A DNA stretch of 64,000 nucleotides from Carboxylicivirga sediminis (GTDB lineage: Bacteria; Bacteroidota; Bacteroidia; Bacteroidales; Marinilabiliaceae): assembly GCF_018156225.1 (NCBI RefSeq), contig NZ_JAGTAR010000026.1:1-64000 (forward strand), read 5' to 3'. Of the stretch, positions 7,123 to 14,797 are shown in pieces. The position numbers and the translations under genes are program-made. The notes under the pieces were generated by a model. That model ran no database searches, was not told the DNA's origin, and was given only the letters and a program-made list of their open reading frames with translations. Positions within the stretch are counted from its first letter, which is position 1. Each line of letters opens with the position of its first letter.

Positions 7123-7153
7123 CAAATTTAATGTGCCTTTGTTAATAACACAA
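7123..7153 (-). promoter_or_regulatory. Bacteroidota-type promoter of ispD
   Basis: On the minus strand, TTG (7153-7151), 20 bp, then TAAATTTG (7130-7123) fits the Bacteroidota -33/-7 consensus (TTTG, 19-21 bp, TAnnTTTG). The ATG is 40 bp downstream. Confidence 0.6.
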
Positions 7154-7220
7154 GGGTTTTTTATGGCTTTGATTGAATTAGCTTGTGTTGAGGTTACTGT
7201 TGGGTGGCGTGTCTAAAGAG

Positions 7221-7293
7221 GTGTCAATCCCCCGGCTACTTTCTTACCATCAATCTGAACAACTCATCCCCCTTCTCCAAGGGGGAAATCTGT
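7221..7293 (+). repeat. ~73-bp direct repeat with palindromic end, copy 1
   Basis: GTGTCAATCCCCCGGCTACT, then TTCTTACCATCAATCTGAAC, then a CCCCCTTCTCCAAGGGGG hairpin (element B). A near-identical copy lies at 8268-8341, so the two bracket the broken DUF559 gene. Confidence 0.8.
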
Positions 7294-7320
7294 TAAACAA
7301 CATTAGCCAGGCAGCGAATA

Positions 7321-7362
7321 AAATCTTCCCCTGGGGGAAGTGGCTGTAAGCCGATGGGGGAA
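7321..7362 (-). repeat. REP-like palindromic element A, copy 2
   Basis: Contains CTTCCCCTGGGGGAAG, then TGGCTGTAAGCCGATGGGGG. It is the reverse complement of 225-267 and ends 5 bp from the stop codon of the DUF559 pseudogene. Confidence 0.75.
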
Positions 7363-7366
7363 AACA

Positions 7367-7765
7367 TCATAAACCCAACTCTGCCTTTCGCTCCTTGACT
7401 GTTTGCTCAATTATACTCTGCGTAAGCGATAAATTATCAATCACCATATCATCAGCAAAACGAAGAATTTTAAAACCAACGTTCTCAAGTGCTTTATCCC
7501 GAAGCTCGTCCCGTCCATCTGCCCCTTCCAACATATGAGATGCACCGTCACATTCGATGATTAAAAGCAATTCGCGACTCATGAAATCAGCTATATAATT
7601 CAGTACAGGGCGTTGTCTGAGAAACTTAGCGCCCATCATGCTATTTCTTAAGGCAAACTTCTATAGGTATGCTTCTGACTTTGTAAAATTGCGTCGTAAA
7701 TGCTTTGCTCTTTCAGTCAAATATGGGTTATAATGCCAGTCATTTTGTTTCGATGCCTTTTCCAT
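7367..7765 (-). pseudogene. DUF559 endonuclease-like gene interrupted by in-frame TAG
   Basis: Reading from ATG at 7765, the frame gives 34 codons (MEKASKQNDWHYNPY…TKSEAYL), then TAG at 7663-7661. It continues without shift through KFALRNSMMGAKFLRQRPV to the stop at 7367. The intact product would be ~132 residues, the usual length of stand-alone DUF559 proteins, which have a Vsr-like PD-(D/E)xK nuclease fold: FLRQRPVLNYIADF, LLIIECDGASH, and RDKALENVGFKILRF. The stop falls where the family normally has Trp (AxLWxxLR), so one TGG to TAG change explains it. The part after residue 41 could still be started at the internal ATG at 7639. The gene is embedded between REP-like repeats. Confidence 0.8.
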
Positions 7766-7893
7766 AAAAAAAAAGATCTACAATATTGTTTAATAAAACA
7801 AATGCATTTTGTGCAACGCCCCCTCAGTCCTGCGGACAGCTCCCCAAGGGGAGCATGGATGAACATGACGTAAAATAAAAGCTGCTAATAAAT

Positions 7894-7934
7894 ATCTTCC
7901 CCTGGGGGAAGTGGCTGCAAGCCGATGGGGGAAT
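7894..7934 (-). repeat. REP-like palindromic element A, copy 3
   Basis: ATCTTCCCCTGGGGGAAG, then TGGCTGCAAGCCGATGGGGG. One base differs from copy 2 in the TGTAAG/TGCAAG segment. Confidence 0.75.
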
Positions 7935-8267
7935 TATAAGTCCTATTGCGGAGGTCATTCGTTTAACCAACCTTATCACAAATCACGGTTTCGACAGTGC
8001 GTGGGCCTGTCAGACAATGGGGCCGGCGGTGGAGTGAATGTTTCTGTTGGATGTACTTCTTAAAAGGAGCTTGCTTTTGTCTTCGATAGATGACCGTACT
8101 TTTATTAGAAGTACCCAACAGGAACAGAGAGGGCAGGTGTTTGTCTGACTTGATTCTTTTGTTTCGTTTTCTTATCAAGAAGAAAATGAAATGGATATTC
8201 ATGGCTATGACCATATACTTCAGGATGATTTTGAGATAGTTGTTTATGTAATCTTTTGTATTGTTGA

Positions 8268-8341
8268 TGCGTCAATCCCCGGCTACCTTCTTACCATCAA
8301 TCTGAACGACTTCTCCCCCTTCTCCAAGGGGGAAATCAGTT
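8268..8341 (+). repeat. ~73-bp direct repeat with palindromic end, copy 2
   Basis: Direct copy of 7221-7293, with small differences such as CTACCTTC for CTACTTTC and GACTTCTCC for AACTCATCC. Confidence 0.8.
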
Positions 8342-8392
8342 TAGAAGTCCTTTTCGAATAAAAGCGTGACTTCTCCCTTAACTACTCTAAAC

Positions 8393-8400
8393 TAATTTTG
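8393..8400 (+). promoter_or_regulatory. -7 box of DUF2461 gene
   Basis: TAATTTTG matches TAnnTTTG. It would place transcription start just before the ATG at 8434 and excludes the in-frame upstream TTG at 8398 as the translation start. Confidence 0.45.
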
Positions 8401-8433
8401 TATTTTGCATCTTCATCAACTAAAACCCGAGAT

Positions 8434-9114
8434 ATGGTAGACCCTTTAGTATTTGATTTCCTGACGCAGCTTAAGGCCAATAACAACCGCGATTGGTTTA
8501 ACGACAATAAGGCTTTTTTTAACGAGGCTAAAGCGTCTTTTGAGCAGTCGATGCAGCAGTTTATTGAAATCGTGCACACCATCGATCCCAGCGTAGGAGA
8601 ATTATCACCCAAGGAATGCGTGTTTCGTATTTATCGCGATACCCGTTTCTCAAAGGATAAAACTCCTTATAAAACCAATATGGGAGGCTTTGTGGCAAAG
8701 GGTGGCCGTAAGAGTACCCTGGCAGGCTATTACCTGCATGTAGAGCCGGGTGCCAGTATGGTGGCGGGTGGCAGCTACTGTCCGCCGGCCGATGTGCTTA
8801 AGGCCATCCGACGTGAGATATACAACTTTGCCGATGAGTACAAGGCCATCATCCACCATAAGACTTTTACAAAGGTGTTTCCCGAGATGTTTGAGGATAA
8901 GCTGAAGATGGCACCCAAAGGTTTTCCGAAGGATTTTGAAGATATTGAGCTGCTTAAATACAAGTCATTTGCACCCTTGCATGCCGCTGCTGATGAGGAA
9001 CTGACCGGTGCGGGTGCAGCTGATCACGTGCGCCATATTATTCAGGTGCTGGAACCGCACAATACGTTTATCAACCGGGGTATTGAGGCCGAAGAAGATG
9101 AAATCATCATCTAA
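8434..9114 (+). CDS. DUF2461 domain protein
   Basis: A 226-residue protein covered by one DUF2461 (TIGR02453-like) domain: VFDFLTQLKANNNRDWFNDN (6-25), RIYRDTRFSKDKTPYKTN (~65-82) and GYYLHVEPGASMVAGG. The family is widespread and biochemically uncharacterised. The start at 8434 is chosen because the longer frame would begin inside the promoter -7 box. It stands alone, same strand as larC and 75 bp before it. Confidence 0.85.
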   Translation: MVDPLVFDFLTQLKANNNRDWFNDNKAFFNEAKASFEQSMQQFIEIVHTIDPSVGELSPKECVFRIYRDTRFSKDKTPYKTNMGGFVAKGGRKSTLAGYYLHVEPGASMVAGGSYCPPADVLKAIRREIYNFADEYKAIIHHKTFTKVFPEMFEDKLKMAPKGFPKDFEDIELLKYKSFAPLHAAADEELTGAGAADHVRHIIQVLEPHNTFINRGIEAEEDEIII

Positions 9115-9189
9115 GCCGGTAAATGTGCTAAACAGATTAAAACATAATACAGCTAACAATTGTGGCTGATAGCTAAAGCTTAAAACGAT

Positions 9190-9978
9190 ATGCAACTATT
9201 AATTGACGCAACAGGCGGTATTGCCGGAGATATGTTTGCAGCCGCTCTTATTTCGGCTGGCGCTAATGAGGAACAGATGCTGCACGCTATGCGGCTGGCG
9301 GCTGAGAAAATAGGGAAAGCCAGCATTTCTACTTCACTCACACACGATGGAGCCCATCGTCTGCATATAGATATTTCCCATAATCACGGGCATTTGTCGG
9401 GCCATAAAGCCTATCATTTACTTGAGGATATTTTTGAGGAGCTCGGAATCACTGAAACATACCGGCAGTTTGGGTTCAAGGCCCTGGATGTGCTGGTTAA
9501 GGCCGAGATAAAAGCTCATAAAGAGAACTCTTTCCTCACCGACCATATCCATGCGCATCATCACCATCATCATAACGACACCGATCATCATCATGAGCAT
9601 CACGAAGATGCCTACCTGCACGAGGCCCAGGATATATTGATTGACATCACCGGTGCGGTCATGGGACTGCAGCTGCTTAGTGCACCTACCAGTGCGAGTC
9701 TGCTCAACCCGGTGAGTTTTGGTGGCGGACATATTACCTTCTCGCATGGGCATCTGCCGGTACCGGCCCCGGCTACAAAAATAATTTTTGATACCTATAA
9801 AATGCCGGGTTCAATGGGACCCATCGAAAAGGAATTGTGCACACCAACGGGCTCGGCCTTACTGGCGGCCCTGGATGCGCAGTTAAGTGCCCACAATGGA
9901 GCGCCTATTATTAAGGAAGGGACCTCAAGGGGCGGCAAGGATTTTCCGATACCCCCGTTAAAAATACAATTGGCATAG
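9190..9978 (+). CDS. larC: LarC-family nickel insertion protein, N-terminal half only
   Basis: A 262-residue protein matching LarC (DUF111), the CTP-dependent enzyme that inserts nickel into the pincer cofactor of lactate racemase-type enzymes. It has the opening IDATGGIAGDMFAAAL, a His-rich linker (HAHHHHHHNDTDHHHEHHED) and ELCTPTGSALLAAL. Full-length LarC proteins are ~390-420 residues. This one ends in GTSRGGKDFPIPP, near the LarC1/LarC2 boundary, and a terminator follows at once, so no LarC2 part is encoded. In Lactobacillus the halves are joined by frameshifting, but there is no second half here. No larA, larB or larE is in the window. The role is uncertain: nickel binding or storage, or a stand-alone LarC1. 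Confidence 0.75.
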   Translation: MQLLIDATGGIAGDMFAAALISAGANEEQMLHAMRLAAEKIGKASISTSLTHDGAHRLHIDISHNHGHLSGHKAYHLLEDIFEELGITETYRQFGFKALDVLVKAEIKAHKENSFLTDHIHAHHHHHHNDTDHHHEHHEDAYLHEAQDILIDITGAVMGLQLLSAPTSASLLNPVSFGGGHITFSHGHLPVPAPATKIIFDTYKMPGSMGPIEKELCTPTGSALLAALDAQLSAHNGAPIIKEGTSRGGKDFPIPPLKIQLA

Positions 9979-9985
9979 ATAAAGA

Positions 9986-10015
9986 AACGCCTGAGCTCAT
10001 CCGAACTCAGGCGTT
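9986..10015. terminator. Bidirectional terminator (larC / crp-like)
   Basis: AACGCCTGAG (9986-9995) pairs perfectly with CTCAGGCGTT (10006-10015) between two convergent genes. Confidence 0.8.
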
Positions 10016-10039
10016 ATATTTTATGCTAGTCTCTACTGA

Positions 10040-10747
10040 TTAAATATACACGTTACCAATCTTAATCAGCTTCGGTATATTAATCAGCTTAATCTTACGA
10101 CCGTTCAGCTCAATCAGCTTATCTGATTTAAACTCCGATAGCAAACGAATCACCGATTCGGTGGCGGTACCCACCATATTGGCCAGTTCTTCGCGTGTTA
10201 ATGAGATCTGCAGTGTGCTGTCCTCGTCCAAATCGAAGGTATCCATAAGCAGCAATAACACTTCGGCTAAGCGCTCACGCACTGTCTTTTGGGCAATGTC
10301 GGTTAAGAACTTGTTCGACTCGCCCAACTCACGACAAGTCAGCTTCATCAACGACATGGCAAACTCAGGGTTGACCTTAATCAGGCTGGTAAGTACTTCT
10401 GATGGTAAATAACACAGCACAGCATCATTTACTACTTTGGACGTTGTACACGCCAATTCATCACTCACAACCGATCTAAAGCCAATTAAATCGCCATCTT
10501 TTGCAAATCGTATGATCTGCTCTTTCCCGTCAAAACCGGTCTTGTAAATCTTCAAGATCCCTTTGATTACTACATAGGCACCATTGATACGACTACCCTC
10601 GTGGTAAAGAATATTACCGCGTTTGTGCAGGGTGCAGCTCATCGACTGCGTCAAAGAGTCTAATTCCTCTTCCGTTAAACCGCTGAATATTTCATATGAC
10701 AGCAAATCTACCTCGTCGCTGAAAGGGACACTTTGAATATTTTTCAT
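10040..10747 (-). CDS. Crp/Fnr family transcriptional regulator
   Basis: A 235-residue regulator. The cyclic-nucleotide-binding beta-roll is at about residues 18-130 (LHKRGNILYHEGSRINGAYV; IIRFAKDGDLIGFRS), followed by a long dimer helix. The winged helix is at about 160-225, with recognition helix TREELANMVGTATESVIRLL. There is no N-terminal cysteine cluster, so it is not an oxygen-sensing Fe-S FNR. It is divergent from osmC, and a GTGA-N6-TCAT dyad lies in the shared intergenic region. Confidence 0.9.
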   Translation of the reverse strand: MKNIQSVPFSDEVDLLSYEIFSGLTEEELDSLTQSMSCTLHKRGNILYHEGSRINGAYVVIKGILKIYKTGFDGKEQIIRFAKDGDLIGFRSVVSDELACTTSKVVNDAVLCYLPSEVLTSLIKVNPEFAMSLMKLTCRELGESNKFLTDIAQKTVRERLAEVLLLLMDTFDLDEDSTLQISLTREELANMVGTATESVIRLLSEFKSDKLIELNGRKIKLINIPKLIKIGNVYI

Positions 10748-10776
10748 AACTTGACTACAACTGAATGAATAAAAAA

Positions 10777-10790
10777 GTGATAAATGTCAT
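10777..10790. promoter_or_regulatory. Candidate Crp/Fnr-type operator
   Basis: GTGA TAAATG TCAT resembles the TGTGA-N6-TCACA half-site arrangement. It lies 30 bp upstream of the crp-like gene and ~70 bp before osmC, so it may serve autoregulation and/or osmC control. Confidence 0.35.
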
Positions 10791-10828
10791 CATTTGATGG
10801 CAAAGATATAAAAAGGTCAGATAATTAC

Positions 10829-10836
10829 TATATTTG
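10829..10836 (+). promoter_or_regulatory. -7 box of osmC
   Basis: TATATTTG is a perfect TAnnTTTG match, 23 bp before the osmC ATG. Confidence 0.5.
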
Positions 10837-10858
10837 AAATATCTAAATAGTTAAATAC

Positions 10859-11275
10859 ATGAAAACATCAACGAGCATTAAGTGGACAGGTAACATGTCT
10901 TGGGAAACAGAATTATTCGGTCATAAATTAGTTTTAGATGCCGGAAAAGAGAACGGGGGAGAGGATAAGGGACCTCGCCCGAAGATACTTATGTTAACGG
11001 CTTTGGCTGGTTGCACGGGTATGGATGTGGTGTCGATACTTAAGAAGATGCGTGTGGAAGTTGAAGATTTACAGATAATTGTAGAGGGTGATATGACTGA
11101 GGAACACCCTAAGTATTACGAAAAGATGCACGTGATTTATGAGTTCAAAGGCAAGGACTTACCAATGGACAAATTGGAAAAAGCGGTCAACTTGTCGGAA
11201 GAAAGGTATTGTGGTGTATCGGCCCTTTATAAAAAAGCCATACCGGTTACAACCGAAATTAGAGTGGTTGAATAG
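10859..11275 (+). CDS. OsmC family protein
   Basis: A 138-residue OsmC/Ohr superfamily protein, YhfA-like branch. The two family cysteines are present: Cys52 in ALAGCTGMD, and Cys118 in EERYCGV. In OsmC/Ohr these reduce organic hydroperoxides; in the YhfA branch the activity is unproven. Its own TATATTTG promoter and a strong terminator (11332-11360) indicate a monocistronic unit, divergent from the Crp-family regulator that may control it. Confidence 0.9.
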   Translation: MKTSTSIKWTGNMSWETELFGHKLVLDAGKENGGEDKGPRPKILMLTALAGCTGMDVVSILKKMRVEVEDLQIIVEGDMTEEHPKYYEKMHVIYEFKGKDLPMDKLEKAVNLSEERYCGVSALYKKAIPVTTEIRVVE

Positions 11276-11331
11276 TTTAAAAAATGTTATTAAACATCAA
11301 TTTCTGCGCCTTAGAAGGCTAACAAAACAAG

Positions 11332-11360
11332 AAACCCCTGCTCAAAAAGAACAGGGGTTT
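11332..11360. terminator. Terminator (osmC / pheS)
   Basis: AAACCCCTG (11332-11340) pairs with CAGGGGTTT (11352-11360) and is followed by TTTGC. It lies between convergent genes. Confidence 0.8.
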
Positions 11361-11379
11361 TTGCTATTTTATTGATTAC

Positions 11380-12399
11380 TTACTCGGCCGATTTAAACTG
11401 GTCGAGGAAGCGTTTATCGTTTTCGAAGAATAGTCGGATATCCTTAATCTGATACTTCAGCATGGTAATACGCTCGATACCCATACCAAAGGCAAAACCA
11501 GTGTATTCGTTGCTGTCAATGCCACTGGCTTCAAGTACGGCCGGATCCACCATACCACATCCTAGAATCTCTACCCAGCCTGTATATTTACATACGTTAC
11601 AGCCTTTGCCACCACATAATGAACATGAAATGTCCATTTCAGCCGAAGGCTCAGTAAACGGGAAGTACGACGGACGCAGGCGAATCTTGGTGTCTGCTCC
11701 AAACAGCTCCTTAGAGAAATACAGTAGGGTCTGTTTCAGGTCGGCAAACGATACATTCTTATCAATGTACAGGCCTTCTACCTGGTGGAATATACAGTGA
11801 GCACGGGCCGAGATAGCTTCGTTACGGAATACACGTCCGGGGAAGATAGCACGGATGGGCGGCTGTTGCTTTTCCATCACACGCACCTGCACCGATGAGG
11901 TATGCGTACGTAACAGTACATCCGGGTTGGTGGCGATAAAGAAGGTATCCTGCATATCGCGTGCCGGGTGTTCTGGCGGGAAATTAAGCGCTTCAAACAC
12001 GTGGTGATCATCTTCAATCTCCGGTCCATCGGCAACAGTAAAGCCTAAGCGGGCGAAAATATCAACAATCTCGTTCTTAACAATTGAAAGCGGATGACGG
12101 CTTCCCAGTTCAAAAGAGGTACCAGGCAATGTAAGGTCAGCACCTGACTCTCCCTGTCCGTTGGACGCAAAGCCTTCCTTCAGCTCATTGATTTTATCCA
12201 ATGCTTGTGTCTTCAGTACATTCAGTACTTTACCAACTTCGCGCTTTTGCTCGTTCGGAATCGTCTTAAACTCATCAAACAGCTGAGAAACCAACCCTTT
12301 TTTACTTAAATACTTAATTCTTAGTTGCTCAGCCTCCTCTGCTGTTGATGCAGCCAGGCTCTTAATCTCTTCAGCTAATTGATTGATTCTATCTAACAT
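11380..12399 (-). CDS. pheS: Phenylalanine-tRNA ligase alpha subunit
   Basis: A 339-residue catalytic subunit of the class II (alpha-beta)2 PheRS, which charges tRNA-Phe. The N-terminal coiled coil (1-85) binds tRNA. Motif 2 is IFPGRVFRNEAISARAH, and motif 3 is GFAFGMGIERITMLK. A cysteine-rich insert (CSLCGGKGCNVC) is typical of many PheS proteins. Length is normal. pheT is not adjacent. A -7 box TAATTTTG lies at 12438-12431. Confidence 0.96.
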   Translation of the reverse strand: MLDRINQLAEEIKSLAASTAEEAEQLRIKYLSKKGLVSQLFDEFKTIPNEQKREVGKVLNVLKTQALDKINELKEGFASNGQGESGADLTLPGTSFELGSRHPLSIVKNEIVDIFARLGFTVADGPEIEDDHHVFEALNFPPEHPARDMQDTFFIATNPDVLLRTHTSSVQVRVMEKQQPPIRAIFPGRVFRNEAISARAHCIFHQVEGLYIDKNVSFADLKQTLLYFSKELFGADTKIRLRPSYFPFTEPSAEMDISCSLCGGKGCNVCKYTGWVEILGCGMVDPAVLEASGIDSNEYTGFAFGMGIERITMLKYQIKDIRLFFENDKRFLDQFKSAE

Positions 12400-12430
12400 G
12401 ATTGTTTAATTACTTTAGTATAGCGACTTG

Positions 12431-12438
12431 CAAAATTA
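12431..12438 (-). promoter_or_regulatory. -7 box of pheS
   Basis: On the minus strand the sequence is TAATTTTG (TAnnTTTG), 31 bp upstream of the pheS ATG. Confidence 0.45.
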
Positions 12439-12559
12439 ATAAAACGATTGGGATGACGGATGTATATTGTGTTTCTTTTTTCGCCTGGTAGTTCGGATAA
12501 GCTCATGACCGATAATCAGCAATAATAGAAACAGTCTGTCAAATGGTCTTCCATGATAG

Positions 12560-13873
12560 CTATTTCCTGATTATCTCAATGGTTTTGATACGTATTTCAT
12601 TTACCGGCCGGTCAATGGCATAGGTTTTAACACCTGCCATCTTATCTACCACATCCATGCCTTTGGTTACCCAGCCAAACACGGTGTAGTCACCATCGAG
12701 GTAGGGGGCACCGCCAACTGTTGTGTAGGATTTTCGTTGTGCAGTTGTGTACTTAATGCCTTTCTCAGCTTCTAAATCATCCAACTCGGCATCGCTAAAG
12801 CGGCGGCCGGCTACAATGTAAAACTGTGAGCCATCGCTGCGGTTATGCCGGTTGCGATCTTCCGGAAGTTTGGAGGCGGCTATCATTCCTCTTTTGTGAA
12901 AGAGTTCTGGTACAATGTTCATCTTTAAGGTGTAGCCCGGGCCTTGCCAGCCTACTACATCGTCCTTTTTAGCATATTTGGAGTCGGCCGCACCCGTTTG
13001 TACCAGAAAATCTTTGATGACGCGGTGCACCAGCAGACTGTCGTAAAAATGGTCACTCACCAGCTTAATGAAGTTATCGCGGTAAACAGGTGTTTGGTCC
13101 GATAGGGCCAGTTCAATATTGCCCATGTTGGTGATGATGCGAAAGCCTTTCACTTTGGTGTGCGAGATGTACACCTTATTGGATTTGTTACGGAGCTCGT
13201 ATATCGATTCGGGGCTGGATGACTTTTGCTCTATAAGCTGGTTGATCCATTTGGCCTCCAATACCCGTTTACTATCGTCTGTTTCCTGCACCATTCCTGC
13301 CAGGCGATGGCTTTTGGCAAATACCGGGTTACCTGGTTTAAACTCACCATCATATGGTTTATAGGTGATGGTATCACTAACAATGCCTGTGCCCAATGCA
13401 TCTTCGTTGAAATAGAGTTTACGGTTATTCCTGTAGAGCTGGTAAACCGAATCAGCTTTGAACGTAGCATCTTTAAGGCTCAGGTAGTTGAGGTTACGAC
13501 GGGTCACCTTAAGAAGCACAAGGTCCAAATCCACATCGTAGGCCACATAGCCTTGTACCGAGGAGAAATCTTCCAGATCCATAGGGGAGGCTTTTGCTTT
13601 ATAGGCGCCTTGAACAAAACTCAGGTTGGTCACCACCAGGTTAGGAGCTACATAAAAGCCATAGCCATCTTTGAGGCGGCGTGTATAGTGGTCGAAGGTG
13701 CGCAGGCTGACAATGCCCTTCACATTATCCTGGTACGAACCCTTGAATGTATCAATGGCTTTCTCTTTTCGTGAATTGGTATTACAAGCCATCAGGCTGG
13801 CTACCATCAGGCATAGTAGCAGTTTATATATTTGCTTAAGACGTATTGGATTGATAGATCTTAGGTCTTGCAT
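12560..13873 (-). CDS. Lipoprotein: degenerate trypsin-like domain fused to cyclophilin PPIase
   Basis: A 437-residue protein. It has a lipoprotein signal with lipobox LMAC at about residue 30. Residues ~45-220 form an HtrA/trypsin-like fold: GYGFYVAPNLVVTN followed by LSFVQGA, where the catalytic His is replaced, DVDLDLVLLKV, which retains Asp, and PGNPVFAKSHRLAGMV, where the GNSGGP serine is gone. Residues ~240-437 are a cyclophilin-type peptidyl-prolyl isomerase: VHRVIKDFLVQTGAADS, DGSQFYIVAGRRF, and YLDGDYTVFGWV. The protease half is probably inactive and may bind clients for the isomerase. It is last in a run of three same-strand exported cyclophilins. Confidence 0.85.
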   Translation of the reverse strand: MQDLRSINPIRLKQIYKLLLCLMVASLMACNTNSRKEKAIDTFKGSYQDNVKGIVSLRTFDHYTRRLKDGYGFYVAPNLVVTNLSFVQGAYKAKASPMDLEDFSSVQGYVAYDVDLDLVLLKVTRRNLNYLSLKDATFKADSVYQLYRNNRKLYFNEDALGTGIVSDTITYKPYDGEFKPGNPVFAKSHRLAGMVQETDDSKRVLEAKWINQLIEQKSSSPESIYELRNKSNKVYISHTKVKGFRIITNMGNIELALSDQTPVYRDNFIKLVSDHFYDSLLVHRVIKDFLVQTGAADSKYAKKDDVVGWQGPGYTLKMNIVPELFHKRGMIAASKLPEDRNRHNRSDGSQFYIVAGRRFSDAELDDLEAEKGIKYTTAQRKSYTTVGGAPYLDGDYTVFGWVTKGMDVVDKMAGVKTYAIDRPVNEIRIKTIEIIRK

Positions 13874-13891
13874 GTGTTGACTGGTTTCTTT

Positions 13892-14695
13892 TTACTGGGT
13901 TACAATGCTTACTTTAATAGTCACGTCGGTTTGCGGACGGTTATTTTTATCAACCGGCAATGAGGCAATTTTATTAATCACACTCAGGCCTTCTACCACT
14001 TCGCCAAATACCGTATAGTCACCATCCAGCTCAGGTGTTCCGCCAATGCTTGAGTATTGCTGGCGTTGCTGTTCCGAAAACTCAATTTTATCGGAAATGC
14101 TGTAATGAAAGTTGATGTTATCCTTTATTTCGCGCAGCAGCTTGTTAAATGCCTTGGGGTCTTCTTTTTTGAGTCGCGCCAGTTCTTCTTTGTGAGGCAG
14201 ATAGTATTGCCTTTTTAGCTCAATTTTAATCGGGTTATTAGTTGCCTTTTCAATCATGTCCAATTCCTCATTGGTGTATTTGCGGCCCTGCACAATATAA
14301 AACTGCGATACATCCGACATCTTGAAATGGTTCACTTCTTCGGGTTGGCGTGGGGCACAAATGGCTCCGCGTTTGTGGAAACAATTTTCGTGGTATTCGG
14401 CATCTATGTTAATGGCTTTGCCATAGCCAATGGCCCTGCCTGGTGCGGCATTGCGCGAATCGGATGAGCCGCCCTGGATAACAAAGCCTTTTACTACCCG
14501 ATAAAACAAGGTGCCGTTAAAATGCTGATCACCCACCAGCTTCAGAAAGTTATCGCGATGATTAGGTGTTTCGTTATAGAGTTTCACCTTCATGTTGCCC
14601 ATGTTGGTGGAGATATTAACATAGTACACCGGCTCCTGGGCATTCATCAGTGAGAAATATAATACGCTTATAGTAACAAAAAGTAGTCTGTGCAT
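13892..14695 (-). CDS. Exported cyclophilin-type peptidyl-prolyl isomerase
   Basis: A periplasmic PPIase with signal peptide MHRLLFVTISVLYFSLMNAQ and a cyclophilin domain: GNMKVKLYNETPNHRDNFLK, FYRVVKGFVIQGG, VSQFYIVQGRKY, and ELDGDYTVFGEV. A ~70-residue charged insert (about 145-200) interrupts the domain, as in its neighbour. The start is set at 14695 because it gives a clean signal peptide. An upstream in-frame ATG at 14719 lies next to the terminator of the preceding gene and would add eight residues. It is the middle gene of three. Confidence 0.88.
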   Translation of the reverse strand: MHRLLFVTISVLYFSLMNAQEPVYYVNISTNMGNMKVKLYNETPNHRDNFLKLVGDQHFNGTLFYRVVKGFVIQGGSSDSRNAAPGRAIGYGKAINIDAEYHENCFHKRGAICAPRQPEEVNHFKMSDVSQFYIVQGRKYTNEELDMIEKATNNPIKIELKRQYYLPHKEELARLKKEDPKAFNKLLREIKDNINFHYSISDKIEFSEQQRQQYSSIGGTPELDGDYTVFGEVVEGLSVINKIASLPVDKNNRPQTDVTIKVSIVTQ

Positions 14696-14733
14696 TGCTA
14701 AAACTGTTTGAACCTGCAAGATATAAAAAAAGA

Positions 14734-14769
14734 ATCCGGTAGCCGAAACAATGCGTTCAGCTACCGGAT
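14734..14769 (-). terminator. Rho-independent terminator of upstream cyclophilin gene
   Basis: ATCCGGTAGC (14734-14743) pairs with GCTACCGGAT (14760-14769). Read on the minus strand it is followed by TTCTTTTTTT. It terminates the gene ending at 14798, so the next cyclophilin gene needs its own promoter. Confidence 0.85.
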
Positions 14770-14797
14770 AGGTCTTATCATCTGATTAATTCAGGAT

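Larger units (their letters stand above)
7766..8392. other. Repeat-rich gap, no gene
   Basis: Contains element C (7818-7856), element A (7894-7934) and the second ~73-bp direct repeat (8268-8341). A stretch near 8040-8190 carries two AAAGTAC/GTACTT-like arms and a TTTTCTTATCAAGAAGAAAA hairpin. An 83-codon open frame on the minus strand (8214-7963) lies inside it but has repeat-like, basic, non-protein-like composition and is not called. Confidence 0.5.

Noticed and set aside
7963-8214. 83-codon minus-strand open frame
   Set aside because: Lies in repeat DNA, composition is repeat-like with two similar arms, no recognisable domain and no promoter.
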